A stretch of DNA of 64,000 bases from Raskinella chloraquaticus (SeqCode) (GTDB lineage: Bacteria > Pseudomonadota > Alphaproteobacteria > Rhizobiales > UBA4765), in NCBI GenBank assembly GCA_002365175.1, contig DEZK01000016.1, positions 26,063 through 90,062 on the forward strand. The letters run 5' to 3'. The notes beneath the pieces are model-generated. The model made no database searches and had not been told where the DNA came from. It saw only the letters and a list, made by a program, of their open reading frames with translations. Positions 1-9,341 of the stretch are shown here, piece by piece (within the stretch, counting starts at the first letter, position 1; every line of letters begins with the position of its first letter). Position numbers and translations under genes: made by a program.

Positions 1-453
1 ATCAATAGTGCGCACGCCCGTGAAGCTATTGATGACGGACGGCACGAAGGCTGAAAACCAGATCACCATGATCTTTGCGGCATCGCCAAGGCCCAGCCAG
101 AGGATCGCCAGCGGAATCCAGGCCAGCGGTGGGATCGGACGGATAACGAGAAAGACCGGGTTGATGGCAGCTTCGACCTTCCGGCTCCAGCCCATCCAAA
201 GACCGAGGGGCACGCCGGTAGCAACTGCTACAGCAAAGCCCATGACCACGAGCTTCAGGCTATGCAGCGCATGCTGGAGAAGATCACCGCCGGCGTAGCC
301 GCGACCGGTGATCTGCCGGAACGAGGCCCAAAACTCTGCTGGGGACGGAAAGCGCCCGCCAGAGACCATGCCGGTGACGGTAGTCAGCAGGAACCATATC
401 GCGACAAGGGCGAGCACGGTGGCCAGGCCGATCCATGTGCGTCGTCCAAGCAT
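1..453 (-). CDS. ABC transporter permease, SsuC/TauC/NrtB type (3' end beyond window)
   Basis: Inner-membrane permease of the nitrate/sulfonate/taurine ABC importer family. Translating the complement from the ATG at 453 gives 151 codons with no stop before the window edge, so the C-terminal part is missing. A hydrophobic segment starts at residue 9, and the family-typical stretch VIRPIPPLAWIPLAILWLGL followed by GDAAKIMVIWFSAFVPSV is the start of the EAA loop that contacts the ATPase. A GAGGAA ribosome site lies 8 nt upstream of the ATG. It is divergent from the LacI-type regulator at 615. The substrate (sulfonate, taurine, nitrate or a pyrimidine precursor) cannot be told from a partial permease. 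Confidence 0.88.
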   Translation of the reverse strand, partial: MLGRRTWIGLATVLALVAIWFLLTTVTGMVSGGRFPSPAEFWASFRQITGRGYAGGDLLQHALHSLKLVVMGFAVAVATGVPLGLWMGWSRKVEAAINPVFLVIRPIPPLAWIPLAILWLGLGDAAKIMVIWFSAFVPSVINSFTGVRTID

Positions 454-493
454 GACGGCAGTTCCTCGCGATGCCACACATTTAATGCGAGCG

Positions 494-593
494 CTTTCAT
501 TCACGATTTCAGGAAGAAATTGGCTTGTCAATGCGAATTCTGCCTGATCAATATAGACCAAGACCTCAACTTGAAATGATTTGCGAATGAAAG
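494..593. promoter_or_regulatory. Divergent promoter region with an inverted CTTTCATTC repeat
   Basis: The 160-bp gap between the permease and the lacI-type gene holds CTTTCATTCAC at 494-504 and GCGAATGAAAG at 583-593, which are inverted copies matching at 10 of 11 positions with 78 bases between them. The placement between divergent genes, one of them a LacI regulator, suggests paired operators. That function is inference. Confidence 0.4.
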
Positions 594-614
594 ATTTTTC
601 AATAACCTGATGTC

Positions 615-1670
615 ATGAGTTTAAACCGCAAACCTCGCCTTGCGGATGTCGCCCGCGATGCAGGCGTGTCACCCGCCACCGTTTCACGGGCCATTTCGCA
701 GCCGGAGTTGCTGTCAGGCGAAACCCTTGCCAGGGTGCGGCTCAGCGCCCAGCGTCTCGGCTACAGTCCAGATGCCGCAGCACGCGCGCTGGCCTCAGGG
801 CGTTCCATGACGATCGGCGCAGTGATGCCAACCCTCGATAACGGAATATTCTCCAAGGCGCTTCAGGCCATGCAGGAAAACCTCGCCGCAGCGGGTTATC
901 AGCTCCTGGTTGCTTCGCATGACTACAACATCGCAGCTGAGACGGACGCCGTACGAACGCTCTTGGCGCGTGGCGTCGACGGCTTGTTCCTGGTCGGCGC
1001 GGAACGCGCTCCAGAAACACGGGCAATGGTGGAAGCCGCTGGCGTACCCATGGTGCTCACCTGGTGCGCCGCGCCCGGACAACCCGCCGTGGTCGTCGAC
1101 AATGTCCTCGCCGGCACCCTTGCTGCTCGCCATCTGATCGAAAATGGGCATCATCGCATCGGTGTGATCACGGGACGGCTCAAATTCAACGACCGCCAGG
1201 AAGCACGGCTGGAAGGCGTCCGAAAGGCTCTCGAAGCAGCTGGATTGACTCTGCCGCTGGCGCTGGCCTGCGAACAGCCGACGAATCTGGCGGGCGGTCG
1301 GATGGGCTGCGCCAAGCTCTTGGAGCTTGCAGAGCCGCCAACCGCAATTATCGGCGGCATTGACCTTATCGCAATCGGCTCCATGGTCGAGGCACAGGCC
1401 CGCGGCCTCTCCGTGCCAAGTGATCTCTCGATCGTCGGCATTGATGATGTCGACATGGCGGCCCATGTCTCCCCTTCGTTGACAACCGTGCATGTCCCAA
1501 CGGCACTGATTGGCGCGCAGGCAGCGAAAATGATCGTCGCCTGGTTACGCAACCAGGACGTTGACAAAGCCGTCTGCCTGCCCGTGGAACTGATTGTTCG
1601 CCGGTCGTGCGGCAGAGTTCCGCAGTCGCCAAGGAGCCCTTTGTCCGGTTCGCACGGTATGGACAGTTGA
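615..1670 (+). CDS. LacI family transcriptional regulator
   Basis: A 351-residue DNA-binding regulator. The N-terminal helix-turn-helix is clear (LADVARDAGVSPATVSRAIS, residues 9-28), followed by the hinge region (RVRLSAQRLGYSPDAAARAL) and a periplasmic-binding-protein-like sensor domain ending in SIVGIDDVDMAAHVSPSLTT, the usual LacI signature near residues 275-295. It is transcribed away from the sulfonate/nitrate-type permease and probably controls that operon, but LacI proteins normally sense sugars, so the ligand is unknown. The ribosome site is weak. The last 20 residues extend beyond the usual family end and look poorly conserved. Confidence 0.93.
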   Translation: MSLNRKPRLADVARDAGVSPATVSRAISQPELLSGETLARVRLSAQRLGYSPDAAARALASGRSMTIGAVMPTLDNGIFSKALQAMQENLAAAGYQLLVASHDYNIAAETDAVRTLLARGVDGLFLVGAERAPETRAMVEAAGVPMVLTWCAAPGQPAVVVDNVLAGTLAARHLIENGHHRIGVITGRLKFNDRQEARLEGVRKALEAAGLTLPLALACEQPTNLAGGRMGCAKLLELAEPPTAIIGGIDLIAIGSMVEAQARGLSVPSDLSIVGIDDVDMAAHVSPSLTTVHVPTALIGAQAAKMIVAWLRNQDVDKAVCLPVELIVRRSCGRVPQSPRSPLSGSHGMDS

Positions 1671-1785
1671 GTTTGGGGACAGGCCAACAGCAGCTTTCGG
1701 CCAACTGCTGACGTCGTGCCAGCTGTCCGCTTATTTGGTTTGAGTGCCGACAGCGGCCATTCCACTTACGGCCCCAAAGCCGAAA

Positions 1786-2163
1786 TCACTTCCCCTCCTC
1801 CGTCCCCACATCCTCCGCGATCTCCTGTTGGAGCTTCGGTCCCTTGGCGAGGCGGCGACCGAGCGCGGCCACAAAAGCATCATATAGCTCCCCGGCCTTC
1901 GCGCGAGCGGCCTGAGCGGCGGGTTCAGGTAGCGTCGGCGTCGTGGCAAGCCAGAAGCGGATGAACACAGCGAGTGTTTCCACGGCGATATCGACATCTC
2001 GCTCGAGCCTGATCATGCGGCGGTCAAGCTGATCGAGGCGCTTGGCGATCAGGGACTGCGGCTGGTCTCGACGGGCGGCGTAGTCCGCGAGCATCTTCAT
2101 GATGGGTTGATCGAGATAGACCGAGATCTGCGCCTTCTTCTTGCTACGGGCCGCGGCGTTCAT
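1786..2163 (-). CDS. CopG/ribbon-helix-helix-like protein of a conjugation region
   Basis: A 125-residue protein with a basic N-terminus, an ISVYLDQPIMKML ribbon-helix-helix-like segment (residues 13-25) and a helical remainder. Its ATG overlaps the traG stop codon as ATGA, so the two were one operon. In rhizobial Trb-type conjugation loci a CopG-like gene commonly sits between traG and trbB. Here trbB is absent: the sequence after 1785 is unrelated and runs into the lacI gene. A role as accessory or regulatory protein of the transfer system is inference from context. Confidence 0.7.
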   Translation of the reverse strand: MNAAARSKKKAQISVYLDQPIMKMLADYAARRDQPQSLIAKRLDQLDRRMIRLERDVDIAVETLAVFIRFWLATTPTLPEPAAQAARAKAGELYDAFVAALGRRLAKGPKLQQEIAEDVGTEEGK

Positions 2164-4148
2164 AGCTCAATGCCGTCATTCGGGTCGAGCGAGGCCTGCC
2201 GCGCGACATTCTGCATGAGCCGGGTCATCCGGCTGTTTCGGGTGGCGTTGTCCATGTCATCATCCTGATCGGCATCAAGCTCGAACTCGTTCCCGATCGA
2301 CGGCTGCTTTTCCGCCCGCGTCACCCGGCTTAATTCGGGCTGGTGGCGACGTTCCGATCCGGTCGTATCTTCATCTGCTGGGGCATCGGTGGATTTTGGC
2401 TCCATTGGACTGGAACGCGACGGAAACGGAAACGCACCCCAATCGTCCGCCCGCCTCTGCTCTGGCGTGGCGAGCGTTGGCGGCGGCAGGAGGCGTTCCT
2501 TCAGCCTGATATCCTCATAATAACGCGCCTTCTTCGCCCGGATCGGCGGCGTGCCGGCGATCATGACGATTTCTTCGGTCGGCGGAAGCTGCATGATCTC
2601 GCCGGGCGTGAGCAGCGGCCGCGCGGTTTCCTGACGGGAGACCATGAGATGCCCGAGCCAGGGCGAAAGGCGGTGGCCGGCGTAGTTGCGCATGGCGCGC
2701 ATCTCTGTGGCCGTGCCGAGCGCATCCGACACGCGCTTGGCCGTGCGCTCGTCATTCGTGGCGAAGCTGACGCGGACATGACAATTATCGAGGATCGAGT
2801 TGTTTGGACCGTAGGCTTTCTCGATCTGGTTCAGCGATTGGGCGATCAGGAATGCCTTCAGCCCATAGCCGGCCATGAAGGCGAGCGCGCTTTCGAAGAA
2901 ATCGAGCCGCCCCAACGCGGGGAACTCATCGAACATCAGAAGCAGGCGATGGCGATCGGTCTTCGCGTGGAGGTCCTCGGTCAGACGGCGGCCGATCTGG
3001 TTGAGGATCAGGCGGATCAGCGGTTTCGTACGGTTGATGTCCGAGGGCGGCACGACGAGATAGAGCGTCGTTGGCTGCTTGCCGCCGACGATATCGCTGA
3101 TACGCCAGTCGCAACGCCGCGTCACCTCGGCAACCACAGGATCGCGATAGAGCCCAAGGAAGGACATGGCGGTGGAGAGAACGCCGGAGCGTTCGTTGTC
3201 GGATTTATTCAGAAGCTCCCGCGCCGCGCTGGCGATGACGGGGTGGGAACCACCCTCCCCGAGATGCGCTGAGGTCATCATCGCGGCGAGCGTCGATTCG
3301 ATCGATCGCCTGGGATCAGAGAGAAAGGCGGCAACGCCGGCGAGCGTCTTGTCAGCCTCGGCATAGAGGACATGCAGGATCACACCAACGAGCAGTGCAT
3401 GACTGGTCTTCTCCCAATGGTTCCGCTTTTCGAGGCTGCCCTCGGGGTCGACCAGGATATCGGCGATGTTCTGGACGTCGCGCACCTCCCACTCTCCACG
3501 CCGGACTTCCAGCAACGGATTGTAGGCGGAGGATTTCGCATTGGTGGGATCGAAGAGCAGCACGCGTCCATGGCAGGCACGAAAACCGGCGGTGAGTTGC
3601 CAGTTCTCGCCCTTGATGTCGTGAACGATGGCTGAGCCCGGCCAGGTCAGCAGCGAGGGCACGACGAGGCCGACGCCCTTGCCGGACCGCGTCGGCGCGA
3701 AGCAGAGCACATGTTCCGGACCATCATGACGGAGATAACTCTCCCCGTAGCGACCCAGCACGACGCCATCATCATCGAGGAGCCCGGCCGCCCTCACCTC
3801 CTCCGTCCCGGCCCAGCGCGCCGAGCCATAGGTCTCGACGTTCTTCGCCTCCCGCGCCCGCCAGACCGACATGAGAATCGCGGCGGTGATCGCCATGAAC
3901 CCGCCGGATGCGGCGATGAACGCGCCTTCGGTGAAAATCCCAGGCGCATAGGCGTCATAGAAATACCATCACCAGAAGAAGGCCGGCTGCGGATAGAAGG
4001 ACCAACCGAGCACCATGAACCATGGCGATCCAAGCCCGGCCTGAAACCCCAGCCGCCATGCTACATACTCCGTCGCACCCCAGGTCGTCGCTAGCACGAT
4101 CAGGGTAACGACAAGGATCTGGCCCCATAGGATTTTCGTGGCGGACAA
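2160..4148 (-). pseudogene. traG: traG, VirD4-type conjugal coupling ATPase, split by an in-frame TGA
   Basis: Type IV coupling proteins dock relaxase-DNA complexes to the mating channel at the inner membrane. The ATPase part is intact from Met3896: Walker A APTRSGKGVG and Walker B LLMFDEFP are present, with VirD4 signatures such as VVPSLLTWPGSAIVHDIKGE. The N-terminal membrane segments lie upstream in the same frame (SATKILWGQILVV to FYPQPAFFW) and are cut off by a TGA at 3971-3969, after which WYFYDAYAPG continues. A TGG to TGA change would explain it. Counting from a TTG at 4148, the full reading frame has 663 codons, the normal family length. An internal start at 3896 would give a 578-residue protein lacking the main membrane anchors. 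Relaxase and mating-pair genes are absent, so this is a conjugation remnant. Confidence 0.85.
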
Positions 4149-4368
4149 GATGGCGTTCCTCGACAGCAATGCCATCAAGCTCAGGGGCTGGTGCCAAGGA
4201 TTGCAAGGCTTCGCGACCGGGGGTCGCAACCTTGGCGAGACCAGAGAATAAAGACAGGGAAAAGCGTGGGAGGCAGCCATGGAGCAAAAATGATGGCTTG
4301 CGACCCAAACGGCCATTCGCTCCCGAAGTGCGTTTGCGCCGAAGAGGTGTATTCTCACCCGCAACACG

Positions 4369-5061
4369 ATGAGCGGGAGTTCACCTTTGCTGCCATTCTC
4401 CGATCCCGAATCCGTCGCCCGTTATGCCGAAGGTCCAGCGCGGAAAGTTCCGGGCTTTCACGATCTCCAGAAGATGACCAGCATCCTTCTGGCCGAACGC
4501 GTAAAGGACGGTGCGCATGTGCTGGTCCTCGGCGCTGGTGGTGGACTGGAGCTGAAAGTCTTCGCCGAGATGCAGGCCGGGTGGCGATTCTGCGGCGTTG
4601 ATCCCTCAGCGGAGATGCTGGATTTGGCCAGGCGCACCCTCGGACCTATTGCTTCGCGCGTCGACCTTTATGAAGGGTACATCGACACCGCGCCGGTCGG
4701 ACCGTTCGATGCAGCGACCTGTCTCCTCACTCTCCATTTCCTAGCGGAGGACGAACGCCGGCGCACATTGGCCGAAGTGCATCGACGCTTGAAGCCCGGC
4801 GCTCCACTTGTTGTCGCCCATCACAGCTTTCCTCAGGAAGGTGGAGAAAAAGCAAAATGGCTCGCCCGCTATGTTGCCTTTTCGGTGGCATCCGGCGCAC
4901 CGCCCGCGAATGCGGAAAGTATGGTCACCGCCATGAGCGAGCGGCTGCCGGCGCTGTCCCCGGAGCAGGACGCAAAACTGCTGCGGGATGCAGGATTTGT
5001 TGACGTTGCCCAGTTCTATATGGGTTTCACATTCAGAGGCTGGGTTGCTTACAAGGCTTAA
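4369..5061 (+). CDS. Class I SAM-dependent methyltransferase
   Basis: A 230-residue soluble enzyme with the Rossmann methyltransferase core: motif [18 protein letters not shown] near residue 51, the acidic residue after strand 2 in [10 protein letters not shown], and the motif IV region [18 protein letters not shown], with [14 protein letters not shown] as motif VI. It transfers a methyl group from S-adenosylmethionine, but the acceptor is not apparent. It stands alone between the conjugation remnant and the IS3 element, which ends 70 bp downstream. Start chosen at the first ATG of the frame; the upstream region has no strong ribosome site. Confidence 0.85.
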   Translation: MSGSSPLLPFSDPESVARYAEGPARKVPGFHDLQKMTSILLAERVKDGAHVLVLGAGGGLELKVFAEMQAGWRFCGVDPSAEMLDLARRTLGPIASRVDLYEGYIDTAPVGPFDAATCLLTLHFLAEDERRRTLAEVHRRLKPGAPLVVAHHSFPQEGGEKAKWLARYVAFSVASGAPPANAESMVTAMSERLPALSPEQDAKLLRDAGFVDVAQFYMGFTFRGWVAYKA

Positions 5062-5130
5062 CCGGTGATGCCGGCCTGGTTGAGGGGCAAACCGGGATGC
5101 TGAACAGCCGCCCTCCCATTGGAAGCCTAT

Positions 5131-6087
5131 TGACGTTGTCCCCAAGTATGATCCAGTCGTGAGTTCGCTCTGAGGGTTGGATTTCGGGTTTGCGCGGATG
5201 GGAGCGTCGGGGTCTGGCGCGGAGCCTTTGGGGGAGCGCACCGCCAGACCCTGGCGCGGGTGGAAGGTGCTTGCGAAGGCCGAGGGCGTTTGCCAATTCA
5301 GTTTCGAGTGAGGGCGCGTGCCATTATAGTCCGTCCGCCAGATCGACAGGGCAATGCGGGCCTGCACCAGCGTGGTGAACAGCGTCTCGTTCAGGAACTC
5401 ATCGCGCAACCGGCCATTGAAGCTCTCGATGAACCCGTTCTGCATCGGCTTTCCGGGCGCGATGTAATGCCATTCGACCCTGGCCTTATCCGCCCAACCG
5501 AGGATGGCGTTGGACGTAAACTCGATCCCGTTGTCGCTGACAATCATCTTCGGTTTGCCGCGTTCGATCATCAACCGGTCGGGTTCACGCGCCACCCGAA
5601 CCCCGCCCAGTGAGGTGTCCGCCAAGAGCGCCAGGCATTCGCGCGTGCAGTCATCAACGATGGTGAGGATGCGGAACCGCCGGCCGTCGGTGAGCTGATC
5701 TGACACGAAGTCCAGGCTCCAGCGCTCGTTGGGTCGCAGCGGAATCAACATTGGCGTGCGCGTCCCGATGGCCCGTTTGCGACCACCACGACGGCGAACG
5801 GTGAGCTTTTCCTCCCGATAGAGCCGGAAGAGCTTCTTATGGTTCACGGCATGACCCTCCCGCTTGAGCAGCACATGCAAGCGCCGATAACCAAAGCGGC
5901 GGCGTTCATGCGCAATCGCTTTCATCCGCTCACGCAGTGCGGCATCATCCTGTCGAACAGTTTCGTATCGCATCGTCATCCGGCAAGAGCCGATGGTTTT
6001 ACACGCCCGCCGTTCGCTCATCCCGTGGTTCGCCACAAGATGCACGACAGCTTTTCGCTCGCAGACAAACCTGTGCAGTCTGCGCAA
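5131..6087 (-). CDS. IS3-family transposase OrfB (DDE integrase), stop lost at the element end
   Basis: The rve integrase domain is complete: an HTH_21-like part ([25 protein letters not shown]), first aspartate in [10 protein letters not shown], second in [10 protein letters not shown], glutamate in [16 protein letters not shown]. The frame does not stop inside the element; it continues through the terminal repeat to 4741, antisense to the methyltransferase. At the 5' end, VTPAAV in the overlapping frame and [20 protein letters not shown] in this frame are separated by about 37 nt that look like extra sequence, so the normal OrfA-OrfB junction may be broken. Activity is therefore doubtful. 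Confidence 0.8.
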
Positions 6088-6105
6088 GCTTGACTGCAGC
6101 GGGCG

Positions 6106-6372
6106 TCACCATTTCTTTCCCAGTAAATCCTTCAGCGCCACATTGTCGAGCATGGCGTCGGCCAGCATCCGTTTGAGCTTGCCGTTCTCGTCTTCCAGAG
6201 CCCGAAGACGCTTGGCCTCGGACACATCCATGCCGCCGAACCTGGCTTTCCATTTGTAAATGCTGGCATCGCTGACACCGTGCTTGCGGCAAAGATCAGC
6301 GACCGAGACCCCTGCCTCGTGCTCCTTCAGGATCCCGATGATTTGTTCTTCCGTGAATCGACTGCGCTTCAT
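6106..6372 (-). CDS. IS3-family transposase OrfA
   Basis: An 88-residue helix-turn-helix protein starting MKRSRFTEEQIIGILKEHEA, with the DNA-binding segment SVADLCRKHGVSDASIYKWK followed by a leucine-zipper-like helix (RLRALEDENGKLKRML) and ending LLGKKW. It binds the element ends and is normally fused to OrfB by programmed frameshifting. The stop overlaps an ATGGTGA in the -1 frame (MVTPAA), the usual IS3 layout. An upstream in-frame start at 6408 is possible, but MKRSRF is the family start. Confidence 0.9.
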   Translation of the reverse strand: MKRSRFTEEQIIGILKEHEAGVSVADLCRKHGVSDASIYKWKARFGGMDVSEAKRLRALEDENGKLKRMLADAMLDNVALKDLLGKKW

Positions 6373-6602
6373 GTTCTGGTCCTCAGGTTGGGCCAGAACG
6401 AACTTCAAACCGGATTAAGCTCCGGGGGCAACGTCATAGATGGCCCCAGCTGAGGTGCCTTGTTTTTTTGGCAGCAATGAAATGGCGCACCCGACCTGGA
6501 GGGAGGTACTCCAGCTCGACAAGCGCTAACCCGGAGCAACCGGATTGCAATCAAACCGCAATAATTGCCATCCATATGCTTTGACGACAAATGGGGGCAT
6601 TC

Positions 6603-7448
6603 ATGAAATTCATCCACCTGACCGATACACATCTCGTGCAGCCCGGTAAAAAGCTCTATGGGCTCGATCCACAAGCCCGGCTTGCTGCTGCGGTCGATGA
6701 CATCAATGCCAATCATGCTGATGCTGTGCAGGTTGTGGTCACGGGTGATCTCACCCATTGGGGTGAGCCGGAAGCTTACGAGCTCTTTCGCGAAACCATG
6801 AGCAAGCTTAACCTTCCCTATGTGGTGCTGGTTGGAAACCATGACAGGCGGGGACCTTGCCTCGCGGCCCTGAATGCCGCGCCCCGCGACAAAAATGGCT
6901 TCGTGCAGGGAACATTTGATCATCCTCAGGCACGCTTCGTCTTTCTTGATACACTGAATGAACAGAGCCATGCCGGGCAGATGTGCGACACGCGGCTGTC
7001 ATGGCTTGCCGACACGCTTGCGGCGATGCCAGCAGACCGAGATTTGTGCCTTTTCATGCACCATCCGCCTTTTGCTATCGGCATTCACGATATGGACCGC
7101 ATCTCGCTTGCAGAGAACCACCAGTTCCAAGAGGTGATCACGCCTGTGATGGGGCGCATCAGGCATCTTTTCTTCGGCCATCTGCATCGTCCCGTTTCTG
7201 GCAGCTGGCTTGGTATCCCCTTCTCGACGTTACGCGGCACCAGCCATCAGGTGTGGTTCGACATGCGTCCTGATTGCCCGCATCTCGCAAGCCATGAGCC
7301 GCCTGCTTATGGGGTGGTTCTGATGCGCGCGGAGGGAATGGTTGTTCACACTCATGATTTCCTTGATCAAAGCCCGCGCGTGCCTTTTTCAAAGCCTGGG
7401 CAGGATGATCGCGCCTATCAGTTGGGTCCGGTTGAAGCTGTGAACTGA
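6603..7448 (+). CDS. Metallophosphoesterase / phosphodiesterase (GpdQ/CpdA-like)
   Basis: A 281-residue calcineurin-like hydrolase. All binuclear-metal motifs are visible: Asp8 and His10 (HLTDTH), GDLTHWGEPEAY, GNHDRRG, MHHPPF and GHLHRP. Family members split phosphodiesters such as glycerophosphodiesters or cyclic nucleotides. It is followed after 78 bp by a Ugp-like transporter, so a glycerophosphodiester or related phosphodiester is the attractive substrate (inference): hydrolyse, then use the alcohol phosphate. Start taken at the ATG at 6603, preceded by GGGGGC; an in-frame ATG 12 nt earlier is less likely. Confidence 0.9.
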   Translation: MKFIHLTDTHLVQPGKKLYGLDPQARLAAAVDDINANHADAVQVVVTGDLTHWGEPEAYELFRETMSKLNLPYVVLVGNHDRRGPCLAALNAAPRDKNGFVQGTFDHPQARFVFLDTLNEQSHAGQMCDTRLSWLADTLAAMPADRDLCLFMHHPPFAIGIHDMDRISLAENHQFQEVITPVMGRIRHLFFGHLHRPVSGSWLGIPFSTLRGTSHQVWFDMRPDCPHLASHEPPAYGVVLMRAEGMVVHTHDFLDQSPRVPFSKPGQDDRAYQLGPVEAVN

Positions 7449-7526
7449 CATCAAGCCGTCACTGATCGTTCACGGCAGTGCAACAGGAAGCTGTCACGAC
7501 CTGATCAGGTTTTGGGGGCTCTGCAC

Positions 7527-8477
7527 ATGCAGAATTTGGGCTTGACCGATAGGCGTCAGCTATCTCCTGCCGCCAGGATTCATAGTGAGGCAGCCGCCGG
7601 TCCTTCGAGCCAATGGCTGCTTGCCCTCCTGCTGCTCGTCCCTTCGCTGTTGTTGCTGGCGCTGTTCACTTACGGGCCGCTGATCCAGCTTGCCTGGGAC
7701 AGCCTGCTGGTGCGCACCAGCACCCGCGCTGCCCCAAGCTTTGCCGGCCTTGCCAATTACCGTGCGGTCCTGAACGATCCGTCCTTTGCCAAGGCCCTTT
7801 GGAACAATCTGCTTTTTGCCATTGGAACGCTGGTTCCAAGCCTTGTTCTGGCACTGTTTCTTGCCATGTGCATTGCTCGGTCCTCGCGCCTCAATAGCGG
7901 GCTTCGCGCGATGCTGTTCTTCCCGGTTCTGGTGCCGCTGGTTGCTGCGGCCTCGCTTTTTCTCTTTATCTTTCTGCCGGGTGTGGGCCTTCTTGACTAC
8001 TACCTAGGCCGACTGATTGCGCGCCCGCCCAACTGGCTTGGCGACCCCGACATCGCGCTTTGGGCGATTGCCGGCGTCACCATCTGGAAAAATGCCGGCT
8101 ATTACATGCTATTTTTTTTAGCCGGCTTACAATCCGTTCCTCCGGAAGCCTATGATGCCGCCTATCTTGATGGCGCAACACCATGGCAGCGGCTGTGGAT
8201 GGTCACGCTTCCGTATCTGACGCCGACAATCGCTTTCGTCTCGATCATTGCGCTGCTGAATATCGTTACCCAGGTCGACCATGTCTTTGTGCTGACCAAG
8301 GGCGGGCCATCCGAGGCAACCAACCTGCTGCTCTTCTACATCTATCAACAGGCTGTAGAGAGCTATGATATCGGCAAGGCATCAGCCGCTACCGTGCTGT
8401 CTCTGGTTGCACTTTTTGCAGTCACACTGCTTTCGCTTAGTACGCTCGAGCGCTCCTTTGGCGGGAATGAACTTTGA
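7527..8477 (+). CDS. Sugar / glycerol-phosphate ABC transporter permease (UgpA/MalF-like)
   Basis: Inner-membrane permease of the carbohydrate-uptake family, 316 residues from the ATG at 7527, with six hydrophobic segments starting near residue 30 (LLALLLLVPSLLLLALFTYGPLI). The ATPase-contacting EAA loop reads EAYDAAYLDGATPWQRLWMVTLP. First permease of a three-gene transporter with the next permease and the binding protein; the downstream gene overlaps it at TTGA. No ATP-binding subunit is encoded next to it. The substrate is not readable from the sequence; Ugp is suggested by the neighbouring phosphodiesterase. Confidence 0.9.
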   Translation: MQNLGLTDRRQLSPAARIHSEAAAGPSSQWLLALLLLVPSLLLLALFTYGPLIQLAWDSLLVRTSTRAAPSFAGLANYRAVLNDPSFAKALWNNLLFAIGTLVPSLVLALFLAMCIARSSRLNSGLRAMLFFPVLVPLVAAASLFLFIFLPGVGLLDYYLGRLIARPPNWLGDPDIALWAIAGVTIWKNAGYYMLFFLAGLQSVPPEAYDAAYLDGATPWQRLWMVTLPYLTPTIAFVSIIALLNIVTQVDHVFVLTKGGPSEATNLLLFYIYQQAVESYDIGKASAATVLSLVALFAVTLLSLSTLERSFGGNEL

Positions 8478-9331
8478 AGCTGTTCGAAGACGCACATCCG
8501 GCTACCCGCCACGAACTCTTGCCCAAGGCTGGGTATTTGATGACACTCGTTTTTGCGCTTGTGTGGAGTGTCCCATTCCTGTGGATGCTGGTAGCGGCCT
8601 TCCGTCCAGGCGCCTTTGGCAGCGCCGGTATGGCCTCGCTCATTCCTGATTTTGTGCCGACCTTCGCCCATTTTGCTGAAGCCTGGTTGTCGGCGGATTT
8701 CCCGCGCTACACACTGAATACGGTGATCATTGCTGGCGGCATTCTGGCCGTGCAGCTCGTTACCATTACGCTTGCGGGCTTTGCCTTCGCCCGCCTGGAA
8801 TTTCCAGGCAAGCGGATCGCCTTCTATCTGTTCCTGCTGCAACTGATGCTGGTGCCGGTTGTCCTGATTGTTCCCAATCTGTCGATGATCGTCCGGCTTG
8901 GTCTCTATGACAGCCTGATGGGTGTCATGGCTCCATATTTTGCCTCGGCCTTTGGCACTTTTCTGATGCGACAGGCATTCCGTGCCATTCCACGCGAACT
9001 AGAAGACGCAGCGCTAATCGATGGCGCCAATTGGTGGCAGCGCATCCGCTACATATACGCGCCGCTCGCGATGCCCGCATTCATTGCCTTCTCAATCGTA
9101 TCAGTCACATCGCATTGGAACGAGTTTCTATGGCCGCTGATGGTCATCAACTCGCCCGATAATCGCCCTCTCACCATCGGTCTTGCGACCTTCACGCGTG
9201 GCCAGGAGGGCGCGCAGGCATGGGGGGTGATTGCTGCCGGCACCCTCCTTGTCATCCTGCCTCTGGCAACAGGCTTCCTCCTATTCCAGCGGCGCTTCGT
9301 CAATTCCTTCATCTCATCAGGCATCAAATAG
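8474..9331 (+). CDS. Sugar / glycerol-phosphate ABC transporter permease (UgpE/MalG-like)
   Basis: Second permease of the transporter, 285 residues with six membrane segments and the EAA loop ELEDAALIDGANWWQRIRYIYAPLAMP. It appears to start at a TTG that overlaps the stop of the preceding permease (TTGA), which implies translational coupling; no ATG in this frame lies near. The end FVNSFISSGIK is the usual MalG-type terminus. The binding-protein gene follows within 10 bp, so the three are one transcript. Confidence 0.9.
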   Translation: MKLFEDAHPATRHELLPKAGYLMTLVFALVWSVPFLWMLVAAFRPGAFGSAGMASLIPDFVPTFAHFAEAWLSADFPRYTLNTVIIAGGILAVQLVTITLAGFAFARLEFPGKRIAFYLFLLQLMLVPVVLIVPNLSMIVRLGLYDSLMGVMAPYFASAFGTFLMRQAFRAIPRELEDAALIDGANWWQRIRYIYAPLAMPAFIAFSIVSVTSHWNEFLWPLMVINSPDNRPLTIGLATFTRGQEGAQAWGVIAAGTLLVILPLATGFLLFQRRFVNSFISSGIK

Positions 9332-9341
9332 GAGAATGATC

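Larger units (their letters stand above)
5131..6436 (-). mobile_element. IS3-family insertion sequence, about 1.3 kb
   Basis: The boundaries are set by an imperfect terminal inverted repeat: TGACGTTGTCCCC starts at 5131, and the other end, read on the complement from 6436, begins TGACGTTGCCCCC. Inside are overlapping orfA and orfB in the IS3 arrangement, read on the minus strand. Flanking bases (CCTAT and TAGAT) do not form a clean target duplication, so one flank may have been rearranged. The exact outer bases are uncertain by a few nucleotides. Confidence 0.78.

Noticed and set aside
2343..3272. Plus-strand frame of 309 codons across traG
   Set aside because: Shadow of the coupling-protein gene; composition is Arg/Asp-rich and no motif is present.
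4741..5130. Extension of the IS3 orfB frame past the element end
   Set aside because: It is readthrough into flanking DNA antisense to the methyltransferase; the residues after the terminal repeat do not belong to the transposase family.
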